Shown here piece after piece: positions 28,714 through 37,607 of a stretch of DNA of 64,000 nt. Source of the DNA: DATJSJ01 sp035504175 (GTDB lineage Bacteria > Pseudomonadota > Alphaproteobacteria > Acetobacterales > Acetobacteraceae); contig DATJSJ010000045.1 in assembly GCA_035504175.1 (NCBI GenBank), positions 16,628 to 80,627 of the forward strand, in the 5' to 3' direction. The notes under the pieces were generated by a model. It saw nothing but the letters and a program-made list of their open reading frames with translations, ran no database searches and was not told the origin of the DNA. The translations under genes and the position numbers were made by a program. Position 1 is the stretch's first letter. Each line of letters opens with the position of its first letter.

Positions 28714-28816
28714 CTTGCTCCCCTCCGTGTTTTCCCGCGCGCCGATCCGCCGGGCATGTCGCATCTGTCCGCCAGGGCCGAGACTGTCACGCAGCGTGTG
28801 ACGGATTTCACGATAT

Positions 28817-30958
28817 TTATGCAAGCGTTGTTCCAGCGGTCCCTTCTGCCAGCACGGGGGCGGGGTCGAACGGCTGCAGCGCCGTCACCTCGCGCCGGAA
28901 GGGCAGGGCGTCGCCGCGATCCGGCATCTCGAGTTCCTCGGCGTAGCGGCGGCCGCCGAACACCGCAGCGGCGATCGTGCCGGGGGCGAGCGCGTCGCCG
29001 ATCGTCGTGACGCTGCGCAGCCCGGCATCGGCCCAGTCGCCGGCGCGCGCAGCCAGCTCCCGCGCCAGCGCATCCGCGGGCAGGCGGCCGGCCACCATCA
29101 CGACCGCGGCGGCGGGCAGGGTCTCGGTGCGGCCGGTGAAGACGCAGGCGAGGGTGGCGTGGTCCGGCGCGACAGCGGCAAGGGCACGGTGCGGCCGGAT
29201 GCTGACGCCGTGCTCGAGCAGCCGCGCCTGCACGAAGGGCTGCTCCATGGTGTTGCGCATCCAGGTAGAGGCCTCGGCGGCGGGGGTCGCGAGCGTGACG
29301 GCCAAGCCCTCGCCGGCGAGCAGCTCCGCCAGCACGCCGCCCATGTAGTAGTGGTCGTCGTCGTAGATCAGCACCGGGCCGCCGCGTGGCCGGGCGCCGG
29401 CGAGCAGGTCGTCGGGCGTGAGCACGCTCGCCCCGGCGCCGACCGGGACCGGGCCCAGCAGCCGGCGTGCCACGCCGTCGCGCCGCCAGGTGCAGCCGGT
29501 CGCGACCGCGACATGCGCGAATCCGGCGGCGAGCACGTCCGCGACGGTCATGCGGCTCTCGCGGTAGATTTCGACGTTCGGCAGGCGGGCGAGCTGGTCG
29601 ACGCGGTAGTCGGCGACCCGGCCCCAGGCGGCGAGGCCCGGCAGGCGCCGCTCCCACGCGACCCGGCCGCCGAGCGCGCGCGTCGCCTCGGCGAGCCCGA
29701 CCGCGTAGCCGCGCCGGCCCAGCATCATCGCCGCTTCCAGCCCGGCCGGTCCGCTGCCGACGACCAGCACGCGGGCGGCGCTGGCGCGCGGGCGGATGCG
29801 CTCGGGATGCCAGCCGCGGCGCCATTCCTCGCCCATGGCGGGGTTCTGGGTGCAGCGGATCGGCGACATGGTGTGATCGCCGGCGACGCAGATGTTGCAG
29901 CCGATGCACTCGCGGATTTCGTCGGCGCGGCCTTCGGCGATCTTGCGCGGCAGGAACGGATCCGCGATCGAGGGGCGCGCGGCGCCGATCAGGTCGAGCA
30001 CGCCCTGGCGGATCATGCGGACCATCGTATCGGGCGCGGTGAAGCGGCCGGTGCCGACCACCGGCTTGCTCGTCACTGCCTTGATGCCGCGCACGAACGG
30101 CTCCTGGTAGCCCTCTGCGGCGAAGCGGCTCGACTGGCTGTCATTATCCCAGCCGGAGAGCGTCAGGTCCCACAGATCGGGCAGTTCGGCCAGGTGCGCG
30201 ATCAGGTCGCGCGCCTCGGCCGCGTGCAGGCCTTCCGTGCCGAGCAGCTCGTCAACCGAGATGCGGCAGACGACGGCCGTGGTGTCGCCGACCGCCTCAC
30301 GCGTGTCCTCGATCAGCTCGCGCAGCAGGCGGGCGCGGTTCTCGAGACTGCCGCCGTATTCATCGCTGCGCGTGTTGTAGCGGCGGGAGAGGAAGAACAT
30401 CGGGCCGCCGAACAGCTTGCCGGCGTAGACGTAGACGAGGTCGTAGCCGGCGCGCTTCGCCCGCAGCGCCGCGGCGCGGTGCCAGCGGCGCAGATCGGCG
30501 ATGTCGCGCCGGTCCATCGCGCGCGCCTGCACCGGATCGTTGAAGATGCTGGCGACGGGCAGGTCGGCGGGGCCGAGCGGGATTTCGCGCGAGTAGAGGT
30601 TGGGCGCGTTCATGCCGTTGTGGCAGAGCTGCAGCCCGGCCAGCGCGCCGCCGGCATGGATCGCCTCCGCGATGCGGGCGAGCATCGGGATGTCTTGATC
30701 GTCCCAGAGGCGCAGCTCGATGAACGGGCAGATGTCGCCGCTCGGGTGGATTTCGACCTGTTCGGTGCAAACGACGCCCCAGCCGCCTTCGGCCTTGATC
30801 GCGCGCATGGCGGCGAGCGCCGAGGCATCGCGATAGCCCATGCCATTGCAATGCGGCACCTGGAAGAAGCGGTTGGCTGTGGTGACCGGGCCGATGCGCA
30901 CCGGGTCGAACAGCACGTCGAAGCGTGGGTCGCGGGTGCCGGGTCGATCCTGGTCCAT
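28817..30958 (-). CDS. Trimethylamine dehydrogenase-family iron-sulfur flavoprotein, histamine-dehydrogenase-like
   Basis: A 713-residue enzyme. Residues 1-345 form an Old-Yellow-Enzyme-type FMN barrel with NRFFQVPHC; Cys37 aligns with the Cys that holds 6-S-cysteinyl FMN in trimethylamine dehydrogenase. Cys351, Cys354, Cys357 and Cys369 bind the 4Fe-4S cluster. The remainder is the FAD/ADP-binding part (LVVGSGPAGLEAA). By alignment from memory, the TMADH aromatic bowl Tyr60/Trp264/Trp355 is Gln67/Trp270/Asp361 here, the same trio I recall for histamine dehydrogenase, so a primary amine with an imidazole or other charged tail is more likely than trimethylamine. Oxidative deamination would pass electrons to ETF. 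The ATG follows GGCAGG. Confidence 0.88.
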   Translation of the reverse strand: MDQDRPGTRDPRFDVLFDPVRIGPVTTANRFFQVPHCNGMGYRDASALAAMRAIKAEGGWGVVCTEQVEIHPSGDICPFIELRLWDDQDIPMLARIAEAIHAGGALAGLQLCHNGMNAPNLYSREIPLGPADLPVASIFNDPVQARAMDRRDIADLRRWHRAAALRAKRAGYDLVYVYAGKLFGGPMFFLSRRYNTRSDEYGGSLENRARLLRELIEDTREAVGDTTAVVCRISVDELLGTEGLHAAEARDLIAHLAELPDLWDLTLSGWDNDSQSSRFAAEGYQEPFVRGIKAVTSKPVVGTGRFTAPDTMVRMIRQGVLDLIGAARPSIADPFLPRKIAEGRADEIRECIGCNICVAGDHTMSPIRCTQNPAMGEEWRRGWHPERIRPRASAARVLVVGSGPAGLEAAMMLGRRGYAVGLAEATRALGGRVAWERRLPGLAAWGRVADYRVDQLARLPNVEIYRESRMTVADVLAAGFAHVAVATGCTWRRDGVARRLLGPVPVGAGASVLTPDDLLAGARPRGGPVLIYDDDHYYMGGVLAELLAGEGLAVTLATPAAEASTWMRNTMEQPFVQARLLEHGVSIRPHRALAAVAPDHATLACVFTGRTETLPAAAVVMVAGRLPADALARELAARAGDWADAGLRSVTTIGDALAPGTIAAAVFGGRRYAEELEMPDRGDALPFRREVTALQPFDPAPVLAEGTAGTTLA

Positions 30959-31120
30959 CCTGCCTCTGCCGCTGAGACGGCGGGCACGGTAGGCGGAAGC
31001 CGGCTCCGGGTCTGCATCGGAAAACCCGGGGAAGCGGCGTGGCGCAGCCGAGGCCGGTGCGCGCGGCGGTGGCAGGGCTGGTGGTTTTTTGGGCAGGCGC
31101 ACATCCCGCGGCGGGTGTCC

Positions 31121-31277
31121 GGCCCCAGGTCATCGGGCCCCAGGTCATCGGGCCCCAGGTCATCGGGCCCCAGGTCATCCGGCCCCCAGTCATCCGGCCC
31201 CAGTCATCCGACCCCAGTCATCCGGCCCCAGTCATCCGGCTCCGGGCCATCCGGCTCCGGGCCATCCGGCTCCGGGG
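31121..31277. repeat. Tandem minisatellite of 14-15 bp units
   Basis: About ten head-to-tail units. The first four are GGCCCCAGGTCATCG or its CATCC-ending variant (15 bp, almost identical); then one GGCCCCCAGTCATCC, three 14-bp GGCCCCAGTCATCC forms (one with GA for GG), two 15-bp GGCTCCGGGCCATCC units, and a partial unit. The change from 15 to 14 to 15 bp breaks any reading frame. It fills part of the 495-base gap between the divergent flavoprotein and RpiR genes. The rest (31280-31453) is a degenerate G/C-rich stretch with no gene I would call. Confidence 0.9.
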
Positions 31278-31453
31278 TGCCTCACTCTCGCACCTGGCGC
31301 CCTGGGCGCTCCCGCGCTGCGGGTGCCCGCACTTCGGGGCTCTGGCACTCCTGGGCGCCTTGCACTCAGGCGTTTTGGCATTCTGGGCGCCCGACCGCCT
31401 GCGCGCCGTCGGGTCCGTTTGCCGCCGGCGCGCGGTCCCGCCAACAATTCGGG

Positions 31454-32311
31454 ATGACCGCCGAGACCCCACTCGCTCAGCGCATCCTGCGCGACTACGA
31501 CCAGCTCACGCGCAGCGAGCGGCGCCTCGCCGATTACGTGCTGGCGAGCCCGGGATGCCTGCACGCGAACGGCGCCGCCGAGCTCGCCGCCGCGGTCGGC
31601 GTCTCCAAGGCAACGATCGCCCGGTTCCTGCAGCGACTGGGCTATGGCGGGCTGCGCGCGGCGCGGCACGCGAGCCCCGCCGGCGCGGCGGGGGCACCGG
31701 CGCGGGCCGGGTATCCGGTGCCTGCGGAGCACGGCCCGCTGACGCTTGCGAGCCATCTCGCCTGGGAGGTGCAGAACCTCGTCCGCTCGACGGAGGCGCT
31801 CCGCTCCGACCAGATCGCGGCCGCTGTGCAGGCGCTGGCGCGCGCCGACAAGTTGTGGGTGGTCGGGTTCGGCGATGACTATCCGCTCGCGCATTTCGCC
31901 CGGGCGCTGTTGATCCGGGTGCGGCCCGACATACGGATGATCCCGATCGGCGGATTTTCGGTCCCCGAGGAATTCGCCTCGATCTCCGGCCAGGACGCGC
32001 TGCTCGCGCTCGGTATCGGGCGACGCACGCGGTCGCTGCGCGCGGTGATGCGCTCGTCGGTGCGGGCCGGGGCGCGGGTAATCTTCGTGACGAGCCAGAC
32101 CAGCCCCGCCTCGCCGGAGGTCGCGCAGGTGACGCTGCGCTGCCGCACCGGCGGCGCCGGGATGTTCGACTCCGTGGTGGCGCCGGTGAGCCTGCTCTCC
32201 TTTCTCTGCGCGGCGCTGGCGCTGCAGATCGGCGGCGCCGCAGTGGAGCGGCTGCGGCTGATCGAGGAGATCCACGCGGATTGGGGTGATCTGCTGCCCG
32301 GCGATTTCTGA
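31454..32311 (+). CDS. RpiR/MurR-family transcriptional regulator
   Basis: A 285-residue protein. Residues 1-77 form the RpiR helix-turn-helix (LAQRILRDYDQLTRSERRLADYVL, AAELAAAVGVSKATIARFLQRLGYGGL). Residues 110-240 form a SIS domain (ADKLWVVGFGDDYPLAHFARALL, LLALGIGRRTRSLRAVMRSSVRAGARVIFVTS) that in the family senses sugar phosphates or related metabolites. It is encoded 169 bases upstream of the peptide-type ABC operon on the same strand, which it probably regulates; a candidate operator lies in that gap. No strong ribosome site is visible before the ATG. Confidence 0.9.
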   Translation: MTAETPLAQRILRDYDQLTRSERRLADYVLASPGCLHANGAAELAAAVGVSKATIARFLQRLGYGGLRAARHASPAGAAGAPARAGYPVPAEHGPLTLASHLAWEVQNLVRSTEALRSDQIAAAVQALARADKLWVVGFGDDYPLAHFARALLIRVRPDIRMIPIGGFSVPEEFASISGQDALLALGIGRRTRSLRAVMRSSVRAGARVIFVTSQTSPASPEVAQVTLRCRTGGAGMFDSVVAPVSLLSFLCAALALQIGGAAVERLRLIEEIHADWGDLLPGDF

Positions 32312-32391
32312 TCCTCCGGGTCCGGTTTTGAAGCGTTTTCCCGCGCACTTTCCGCTATTTGAGTCGCGATTGATAAAAGGCTGCGGAGTCA

Positions 32392-32415
32392 CGGAAAGCG
32401 CTTGACTCCTTTCCG
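32392..32415. promoter_or_regulatory. Candidate RpiR operator upstream of the ABC operon
   Basis: An inverted repeat CGGAAAG-N10-CTTTCCG, perfect over 7-bp arms, spans a TTGACT that could serve as a -35 box; a -10 box at the right spacing is weak. It lies about 65 bases before the GTG of the binding-protein gene, which has AAGGAG upstream. Confidence 0.45.
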
Positions 32416-32480
32416 GTCGCTTCCGCTTCATTCCGGCAAGACGGCGCGAACGCGCAAGCCTGCTGGGAAGGAGTGAGATC

Positions 32481-34037
32481 GTGGCCCTGAAATCAAGCGT
32501 GCTCGCCGTCGGCGTGATGGCCGGCGTGCTTTCCTTCGGCCTCGCCCGGAGCGCCGTGGCGAAGAACGAGATCGTCTGGGCACGCTATGGCGACATCGAT
32601 ACGCTCGATCCGCAGCGCGCCACCAGCACGCTGTCGCTGCAGGTTTGGAGCCTGATCTACGACACGCTGCTCGCCACCGACGCCGAGGGCAGGCCGGTGC
32701 CCAATCTCGCGAAGTCCTACGAGATGTCGCCGGACGGGCTGCACTACACGTTTCACCTGCATGCCGGCGTGAAATGCGCGGACGGCTCGGCGCTGGGCGC
32801 CGATGACGTCAAGTACACGATCGAGCGCGCCTTCGATCCCGCGCATCCGAGCGTCACCAAGGCATCCTGGGGCCCGATCACAACGGTCGACGTGCTCGAC
32901 CCGTTGACCGTGCGGCTCGATCTCGCGCACCCATTCGTGGCGCTGCCTGCCTTCCTCGCCGACAGCTTCTCCTCTATCATCTGCAAGTCGAATGCAGGCC
33001 ATGCCGATTTCGGCACGATGACGGCGATCGGCTCCGGCCCGTGGCGTTTCGTGAGCTGGACCAAGGGCGACCGCATCGTGCTCGAGCGAAACCCGCGCTA
33101 CCGCAATTTCGGCAAGCTCGCGGAGAACAAGGGGCCGCCGTACATGCAGCGGCTGGTGATCACCGTCGTGCCGGAGCCGGAGGCGCGGCTCGCAGCGCTG
33201 CGCACCGGGGCGGCCGACATCGCCGAGCCGCCGCTCGAGGACGTGGCCGATCTGCGGAAGAGCAGGCAACTCGACATCGTCATCGCCAGGAACACCGGCC
33301 AGGACGTGTTCTTCGAGTTCGCCGCCCACAAGCCGCCGTTCAACGACGAGCGGGCGCGCAAGGCGGTCGCCTACGCGACCGATCCGCAGGCGGCGATCAG
33401 TCTCATCTACGGCAATCTGTCCGAGCGTGAGTGGTGCCCGATCGCGCGTGGCGTGTTCGGCAACGACGAGGCGTTCTGCGAGAAGCACGGCTATCCCTAC
33501 GATCCCGCCAAGGCGCGCGCACTGCTCGCGCAGATGGGCTACGGACCCGACCATCCGCTGGAGGTCACCTTCATCGGCTGGACCGGCGGCGAGCGCGACA
33601 AGCTGATGCAGATCTTCCAGGCGCAGCTCGCCGAGGTGGGCGTCAAGGCGGACATCCAGATCATGGATATCGGCTCGATGAACGCTCGCGTCCGGCAGGA
33701 GAACGAGAGCCCGAAAACCCGGGGCAGCTTCGACATGATGACGTGGTCTTGGTTCGACCCGGATATCCTCTACGCGCTCTGGCACTCGCCCGGCGCCTAT
33801 CGCGGCTACACCTCGCCGGCACTCGACAAGATGCTGGACGAGACCAGGGTGCTGACCGACCCCGCCGCCCGGCTCGAGAAGGTGCACGAGGTCATCGCCT
33901 ACCTGATGGAGCACGCGATCGATGTCGGCCTCTACACGCCGGGCTGGGAATGGGTGTTCGCGGTGCGGCCGCAGGTGACTGGCTTCCACGTCGCGCCCTT
34001 CGTCTACCCGATCTTCAACGACGTGAGGATCCACTGA
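32481..34037 (+). CDS. Peptide/opine-type ABC importer binding protein (DppA family)
   Basis: A 518-residue periplasmic protein with a signal peptide ending AVA (residue 27) and the family-5 solute-binding pattern: RYGDIDTLDPQRATSTLSLQVWSLIYDTLL, PNLAKSYEMSPDGLHYTFHL, ADDVKYTIERAFDPAH, PVPEPEARLAALRTGAADI. Its class binds peptides, opines, nickel, glutathione or microcins; the substrate is not predictable. The GTG start is supported by AAGGAG. It opens a five-gene operon whose later genes overlap by 4 bases each. Confidence 0.93.
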   Translation: MALKSSVLAVGVMAGVLSFGLARSAVAKNEIVWARYGDIDTLDPQRATSTLSLQVWSLIYDTLLATDAEGRPVPNLAKSYEMSPDGLHYTFHLHAGVKCADGSALGADDVKYTIERAFDPAHPSVTKASWGPITTVDVLDPLTVRLDLAHPFVALPAFLADSFSSIICKSNAGHADFGTMTAIGSGPWRFVSWTKGDRIVLERNPRYRNFGKLAENKGPPYMQRLVITVVPEPEARLAALRTGAADIAEPPLEDVADLRKSRQLDIVIARNTGQDVFFEFAAHKPPFNDERARKAVAYATDPQAAISLIYGNLSEREWCPIARGVFGNDEAFCEKHGYPYDPAKARALLAQMGYGPDHPLEVTFIGWTGGERDKLMQIFQAQLAEVGVKADIQIMDIGSMNARVRQENESPKTRGSFDMMTWSWFDPDILYALWHSPGAYRGYTSPALDKMLDETRVLTDPAARLEKVHEVIAYLMEHAIDVGLYTPGWEWVFAVRPQVTGFHVAPFVYPIFNDVRIH

Positions 34038-34072
34038 GGCGGACGGAATTGGGCGGTTCGGGCGGCTGAGGC

Positions 34073-34996
34073 ATGGGACGCTTCATCGCCCGCCGGCTCG
34101 GCCTCGGCTTGCTCACGATCTTTGTCACCACGATTGCCGTGACGCTGCTGATCCATATCGTCCCCGGCGATCCCGTCCGCATCATGTATGCCCAGAGCCA
34201 GGGCACGACGGACGCGGACATCGCGGCGATCCGCCATCGGCTCGGCCTCGACCGCGGCGTGTTCGTGCAGTACGGACTGTTCGTCGGGCGGCTTGCACAG
34301 GGCGATCTCGGCCGCACCGTGCGCGGCGACCAGCCGGTACTGCCGTTGATCCTCGACCGGCTGCCAAACACGCTGCTCCTCGCTGCCGCGGCCATGGTGA
34401 TCGCGCTGGTGCTCGGCATCGGCGCAGGATTCGTGAGCGCCTGGCGGGAGGGGAGCCTGGTCGATACCGGGCTGATGACGACGGCGATCGGCGGCGTCGC
34501 CATTCCGCAATTCTGGCTCGGCCTCATGCTGATGCTGGTGTTCGGCGTGCGGCTCGCCTGGCTGCCGGTGGGCGGCACCGGCCTGCCCAATCTGGTACTG
34601 CCGGCGCTGACGCTCGGCCTCGGCAATGCGGCGATCGTCGCACGGATGTGCCGAGCGGCGATGCTGGACACAATGCGCCAGGAATTCGCCCGAGCCGCGC
34701 GCGCCCGGGGCCTGCCGAAGTTCCTGGTGATGACCCGGCACGTGCTGCGCCCCGGCCTGGTGCCGGTCGCGACGATGATGGGGATGCAGTTCGCCTACAT
34801 GATGGGTGGGGCAATTGTGGTCGAGAACATCTTCTCCTGGAACGGCATCGGCCGACTCGCGATCTCGGCGATCTTCGAGCGCGACTACCCGCTGATCCAG
34901 GGCTTCATCCTGGTCTTCGCGACGAGCGTCGTCGTCGTCTCGCTGCTGATCGACTTGCTCCAACTCGCCCTTGACCCGCGCCTGCGCCGGCAATGA
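34073..34996 (+). CDS. Peptide-type ABC importer permease 1 (DppB family)
   Basis: A 307-residue protein with six membrane segments: the first long N-terminal one (LGLGLLTIFVTTIAVTLLIHIVPGDPV) is the DppB hallmark, followed by RHRLGLDRGVFVQYGLFVGRLAQGDLGRTVR and the EAA loop FARAARARGLPKFLVMTRHVLRPGLVPV. It forms the inner-membrane channel with the next gene product, whose ATG overlaps its stop. Confidence 0.94.
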   Translation: MGRFIARRLGLGLLTIFVTTIAVTLLIHIVPGDPVRIMYAQSQGTTDADIAAIRHRLGLDRGVFVQYGLFVGRLAQGDLGRTVRGDQPVLPLILDRLPNTLLLAAAAMVIALVLGIGAGFVSAWREGSLVDTGLMTTAIGGVAIPQFWLGLMLMLVFGVRLAWLPVGGTGLPNLVLPALTLGLGNAAIVARMCRAAMLDTMRQEFARAARARGLPKFLVMTRHVLRPGLVPVATMMGMQFAYMMGGAIVVENIFSWNGIGRLAISAIFERDYPLIQGFILVFATSVVVVSLLIDLLQLALDPRLRRQ

Positions 34997-35865
34997 GTGC
35001 GGCGGTCGAGATCGTCGCCGCGCCGCCGCGCGAGGCGCCCTGGATCGCCCGCCTGCTGCGCGCGCCCGGCGGCGCGATCGGGGCGGCGCTCATCCTGCTG
35101 CTGCTGTTCAGCGCGCTGTTCGGCGACGCGCTGGTGCCCTATTCGCCGACCCGCATGGCCGCCGGGCGGCCGCTGCTCGCACCCTCGCTCGCACATCTCT
35201 TTGGCACCGACGAGTTCGGCCGCGACGAGTTCTCCCGCGTGCTGGCCGGCGCACGGCTCACGCTGATGGTCGGGCTGGTCGCGGTCGGGCTCTCCTTCTC
35301 GGCGGGACTGATCGTCGCCATGCTGGCGGTGCTCGCTCGCGGCTGGCGCGGCGCCGCGGTGATGCGGCTGATGGACGTGCTGTTCTCCTTCACCGACACG
35401 CTGATCGCCCTCGCCTGCGTCGCCGTGCTAGGGGCGAGCCTGCAGAACGCGGTGCTCGCGGTCGGCATCGCGGCGATTCCGTTCTATGCCCGCACCGCCC
35501 ATGCCGCAGCGCTGGTCGAGCGTGGCAAGCCCTACTGCGAGGCCGCCGCGGTCGCCGGCGCCGGCCCGCTGCGCCTGGCACTGCGCCATCTGCTGCCGAA
35601 CATCATGCCGGTGATGATCGTGGTCGCGACGATGGGCGTCTCGACCGCGATCCTTGCGACCGCAGCGCTGAGCTTCCTTGGCCTCGGCGCCCAGCCCCCG
35701 ATGCCGGAATGGGGGCTGATGCTGGCCGGGGCACGGTCGTACATGGAGCGTGCGCCCTGGCTGATGCTGTTCCCCGGCCTCGCGATCGCGCTCACCGTGC
35801 TCGGCTTCAACCTGCTGGGCGACGCGCTGCGCGACGCGATCGACCCGGGCCGGCGCGGCCGATGA
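34993..35865 (+). CDS. Peptide-type ABC importer permease 2 (DppC family)
   Basis: A 290-residue six-segment permease with the DppC features PTRMAAGRPLLAPSLAHLFGTDEFGRDEFSRVLAGARLTL and the EAA loop YCEAAAVAGAGPLRLALRHLLPNIMPVMIV, ending FLGLGAQPPMPEWGLML. ATGA overlaps at both ends couple it to the other permease and the fused ATPase. Confidence 0.94.
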   Translation: MSAAVEIVAAPPREAPWIARLLRAPGGAIGAALILLLLFSALFGDALVPYSPTRMAAGRPLLAPSLAHLFGTDEFGRDEFSRVLAGARLTLMVGLVAVGLSFSAGLIVAMLAVLARGWRGAAVMRLMDVLFSFTDTLIALACVAVLGASLQNAVLAVGIAAIPFYARTAHAAALVERGKPYCEAAAVAGAGPLRLALRHLLPNIMPVMIVVATMGVSTAILATAALSFLGLGAQPPMPEWGLMLAGARSYMERAPWLMLFPGLAIALTVLGFNLLGDALRDAIDPGRRGR

Positions 35866-37607
35866 GCGGCGCTCCGCTGCTCGCGCTCGACGGGCTGAGC
35901 ATCGCCGGCGGGCACGGGCAGATCCTGGTCGAGGATGTGGGCTTCGCGATCAATCCCGGCGAGACGCTGGCGGTGGTGGGGGAGAGCGGATCCGGCAAGA
36001 CGCTGACCGCGCTGTCCCTGCTCGGACTGCTGCCGGAGCGGCTGCGCGTTACCGGTGGCGCCGCCCGGTTCGGCGGCCAGGACCTGCTGCGGTTGGACGA
36101 CTCGGCGTTGCAGCACGTGCGCGGGGCGGCGATCGGCATGGTGTTCCAGGAGCCGATGAGCGCGCTCAACCCGGTGGTCACGATCGGCACGCAGATGACC
36201 GAGGCGCTGCGCATTCATCGCGGCCTCGGCCGCGCCGCGGCGGCAGCGGCGGCGATCCGCGCGCTCGATCTCGTGCACCTGCGCGATCCGGCCGGGCTGA
36301 TGCGGCGCTATCCGCACCAGCTCTCGGGCGGGATGCGCCAACGCGTGATGATCGCCGGGGCCATGGTGCTGGAACCGGCGCTGCTGATCGCCGACGAGCC
36401 GACGACGGCGCTCGATGTCACTGTGCAGATGCAGATCCTGCGCCTGCTGGCCGAGATGAAGGCGCGGTTCGGCACGGCGATCCTGCTGATCACCCACGAC
36501 ATGGGCGTGGTCGCGGAATGCGCCGACCGCGTCGTGGTGTTGCGCCAGGGACGGATGCAGGAGACCGGCCCGGTTGGGGCGATCTTCCACGCGCCGCGCG
36601 CTGCCTATACCCGCACGCTGCTTGCCGCCGTGCCGCGGCCGGATGCCGGCACTACGCCGCCCGCCGTCCGCAGTGCCGCCGCGGGCGCCGCCGGCACCGG
36701 CACGCCGCCGGTGCTCGCGATCGAGCGGGTCAGCCGGAGCTTTCGCGCCGGCGGCCTGTTCCGGCGGAAGCATCATGTCGCCGTCGACGGCGTCAGCCTC
36801 GCGATCGCCGCTGGCGAGACGCTGGCGCTGGTAGGCGAGAGCGGCTCGGGAAAGACCACGCTCGGCCGAGCCGTGCTCGGGCTGGAGGAGATCGATGCTG
36901 GCCGCATCCTGCTCGACGGCACCGACCTGCGGACGACGCGGGGCGCGGCGCGGCAGGCGCTGCGGCGGCATGTGCAGATCGTCTTCCAGGACCCGTATGC
37001 CTCGCTCGATCCGCGCATGAAAGTGGGAGATGCGATCGCGGAGCCGCTCACCCTTCTCGGCTTGCTGCGCGGCGCCGCGGCGCGGGCGCGCGCCCGGGCG
37101 CTGCTGCAGGAGGTCGGGCTGCCGGCGGATTTCGCAGACCGCTACCCGCACCAACTCTCCGGCGGGCAGCGCCAGCGCGTCGCGATCGCGCGCGCGATCG
37201 GCATCGGACCGCGGCTACTGGTGGCGGACGAGCCGACCTCCTCGCTCGACGTCTCGGTGCAGGCGCATGTGCTCGATCTGATGGCGACGCTGCAGGCCCG
37301 GCTCGGCCTCGCCTGCCTGTTCATCAGCCATGACCTCGCCATCGTGCGCCGTGTCGCACACCGGGTGGCGGTGATGCGCGCCGGCCGCGTCGTCGAGACC
37401 GGCCCGGTTGATGCCGTGCTCGACCGGCCGCAGGACCCCTACACGCGCGCACTGATCGCCGCCGTGCCGGTGCCGGACCCGAATCGGGCGCGCTGCCGGG
37501 CCGGCGGACTTGTCGCGCCGACCGGCATCGATCGGGGCGTCGCGGATGCGGCCGGCACCGGGCGCGGCGTCGTGCCCTGCGGCGCGGCGGATCCTGCCGT
37601 GCGATGA
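35862..37607 (+). CDS. Fused dual ATPase of the peptide-type ABC importer (DppD-DppF)
   Basis: A 581-residue protein joining the two ATPase subunits that are separate genes in E. coli. Domain 1 (about 5-255) has Walker A GESGSGKT (40-47) and LSGGMRQRVMIAGAM; domain 2 (about 285-540) has GESGSGKTT and LSGGQRQRVAIARAI. Both have DEPT Walker B motifs and H-loops (LITHDMGVV, FISHDLAIV). The tail after residue 540 is a non-conserved Gly/Ala chain. Such fusions are common for this family in proteobacteria. Confidence 0.94.
   Translation: MSGAPLLALDGLSIAGGHGQILVEDVGFAINPGETLAVVGESGSGKTLTALSLLGLLPERLRVTGGAARFGGQDLLRLDDSALQHVRGAAIGMVFQEPMSALNPVVTIGTQMTEALRIHRGLGRAAAAAAAIRALDLVHLRDPAGLMRRYPHQLSGGMRQRVMIAGAMVLEPALLIADEPTTALDVTVQMQILRLLAEMKARFGTAILLITHDMGVVAECADRVVVLRQGRMQETGPVGAIFHAPRAAYTRTLLAAVPRPDAGTTPPAVRSAAAGAAGTGTPPVLAIERVSRSFRAGGLFRRKHHVAVDGVSLAIAAGETLALVGESGSGKTTLGRAVLGLEEIDAGRILLDGTDLRTTRGAARQALRRHVQIVFQDPYASLDPRMKVGDAIAEPLTLLGLLRGAAARARARALLQEVGLPADFADRYPHQLSGGQRQRVAIARAIGIGPRLLVADEPTSSLDVSVQAHVLDLMATLQARLGLACLFISHDLAIVRRVAHRVAVMRAGRVVETGPVDAVLDRPQDPYTRALIAAVPVPDPNRARCRAGGLVAPTGIDRGVADAAGTGRGVVPCGAADPAVR

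Noticed and set aside
31121..31277. CRISPR-like array
   Set aside because: The units are contiguous with no spacers and only 14-15 bp long; no cas genes are nearby. It is a minisatellite.
31100..31453. Repeat-coded peptide (VIGPQ units) as an N-terminal part of the RpiR protein
   Set aside because: The unit length shifts between 15 and 14 bp, which breaks the frame, and the RpiR domain is complete from the later ATG.
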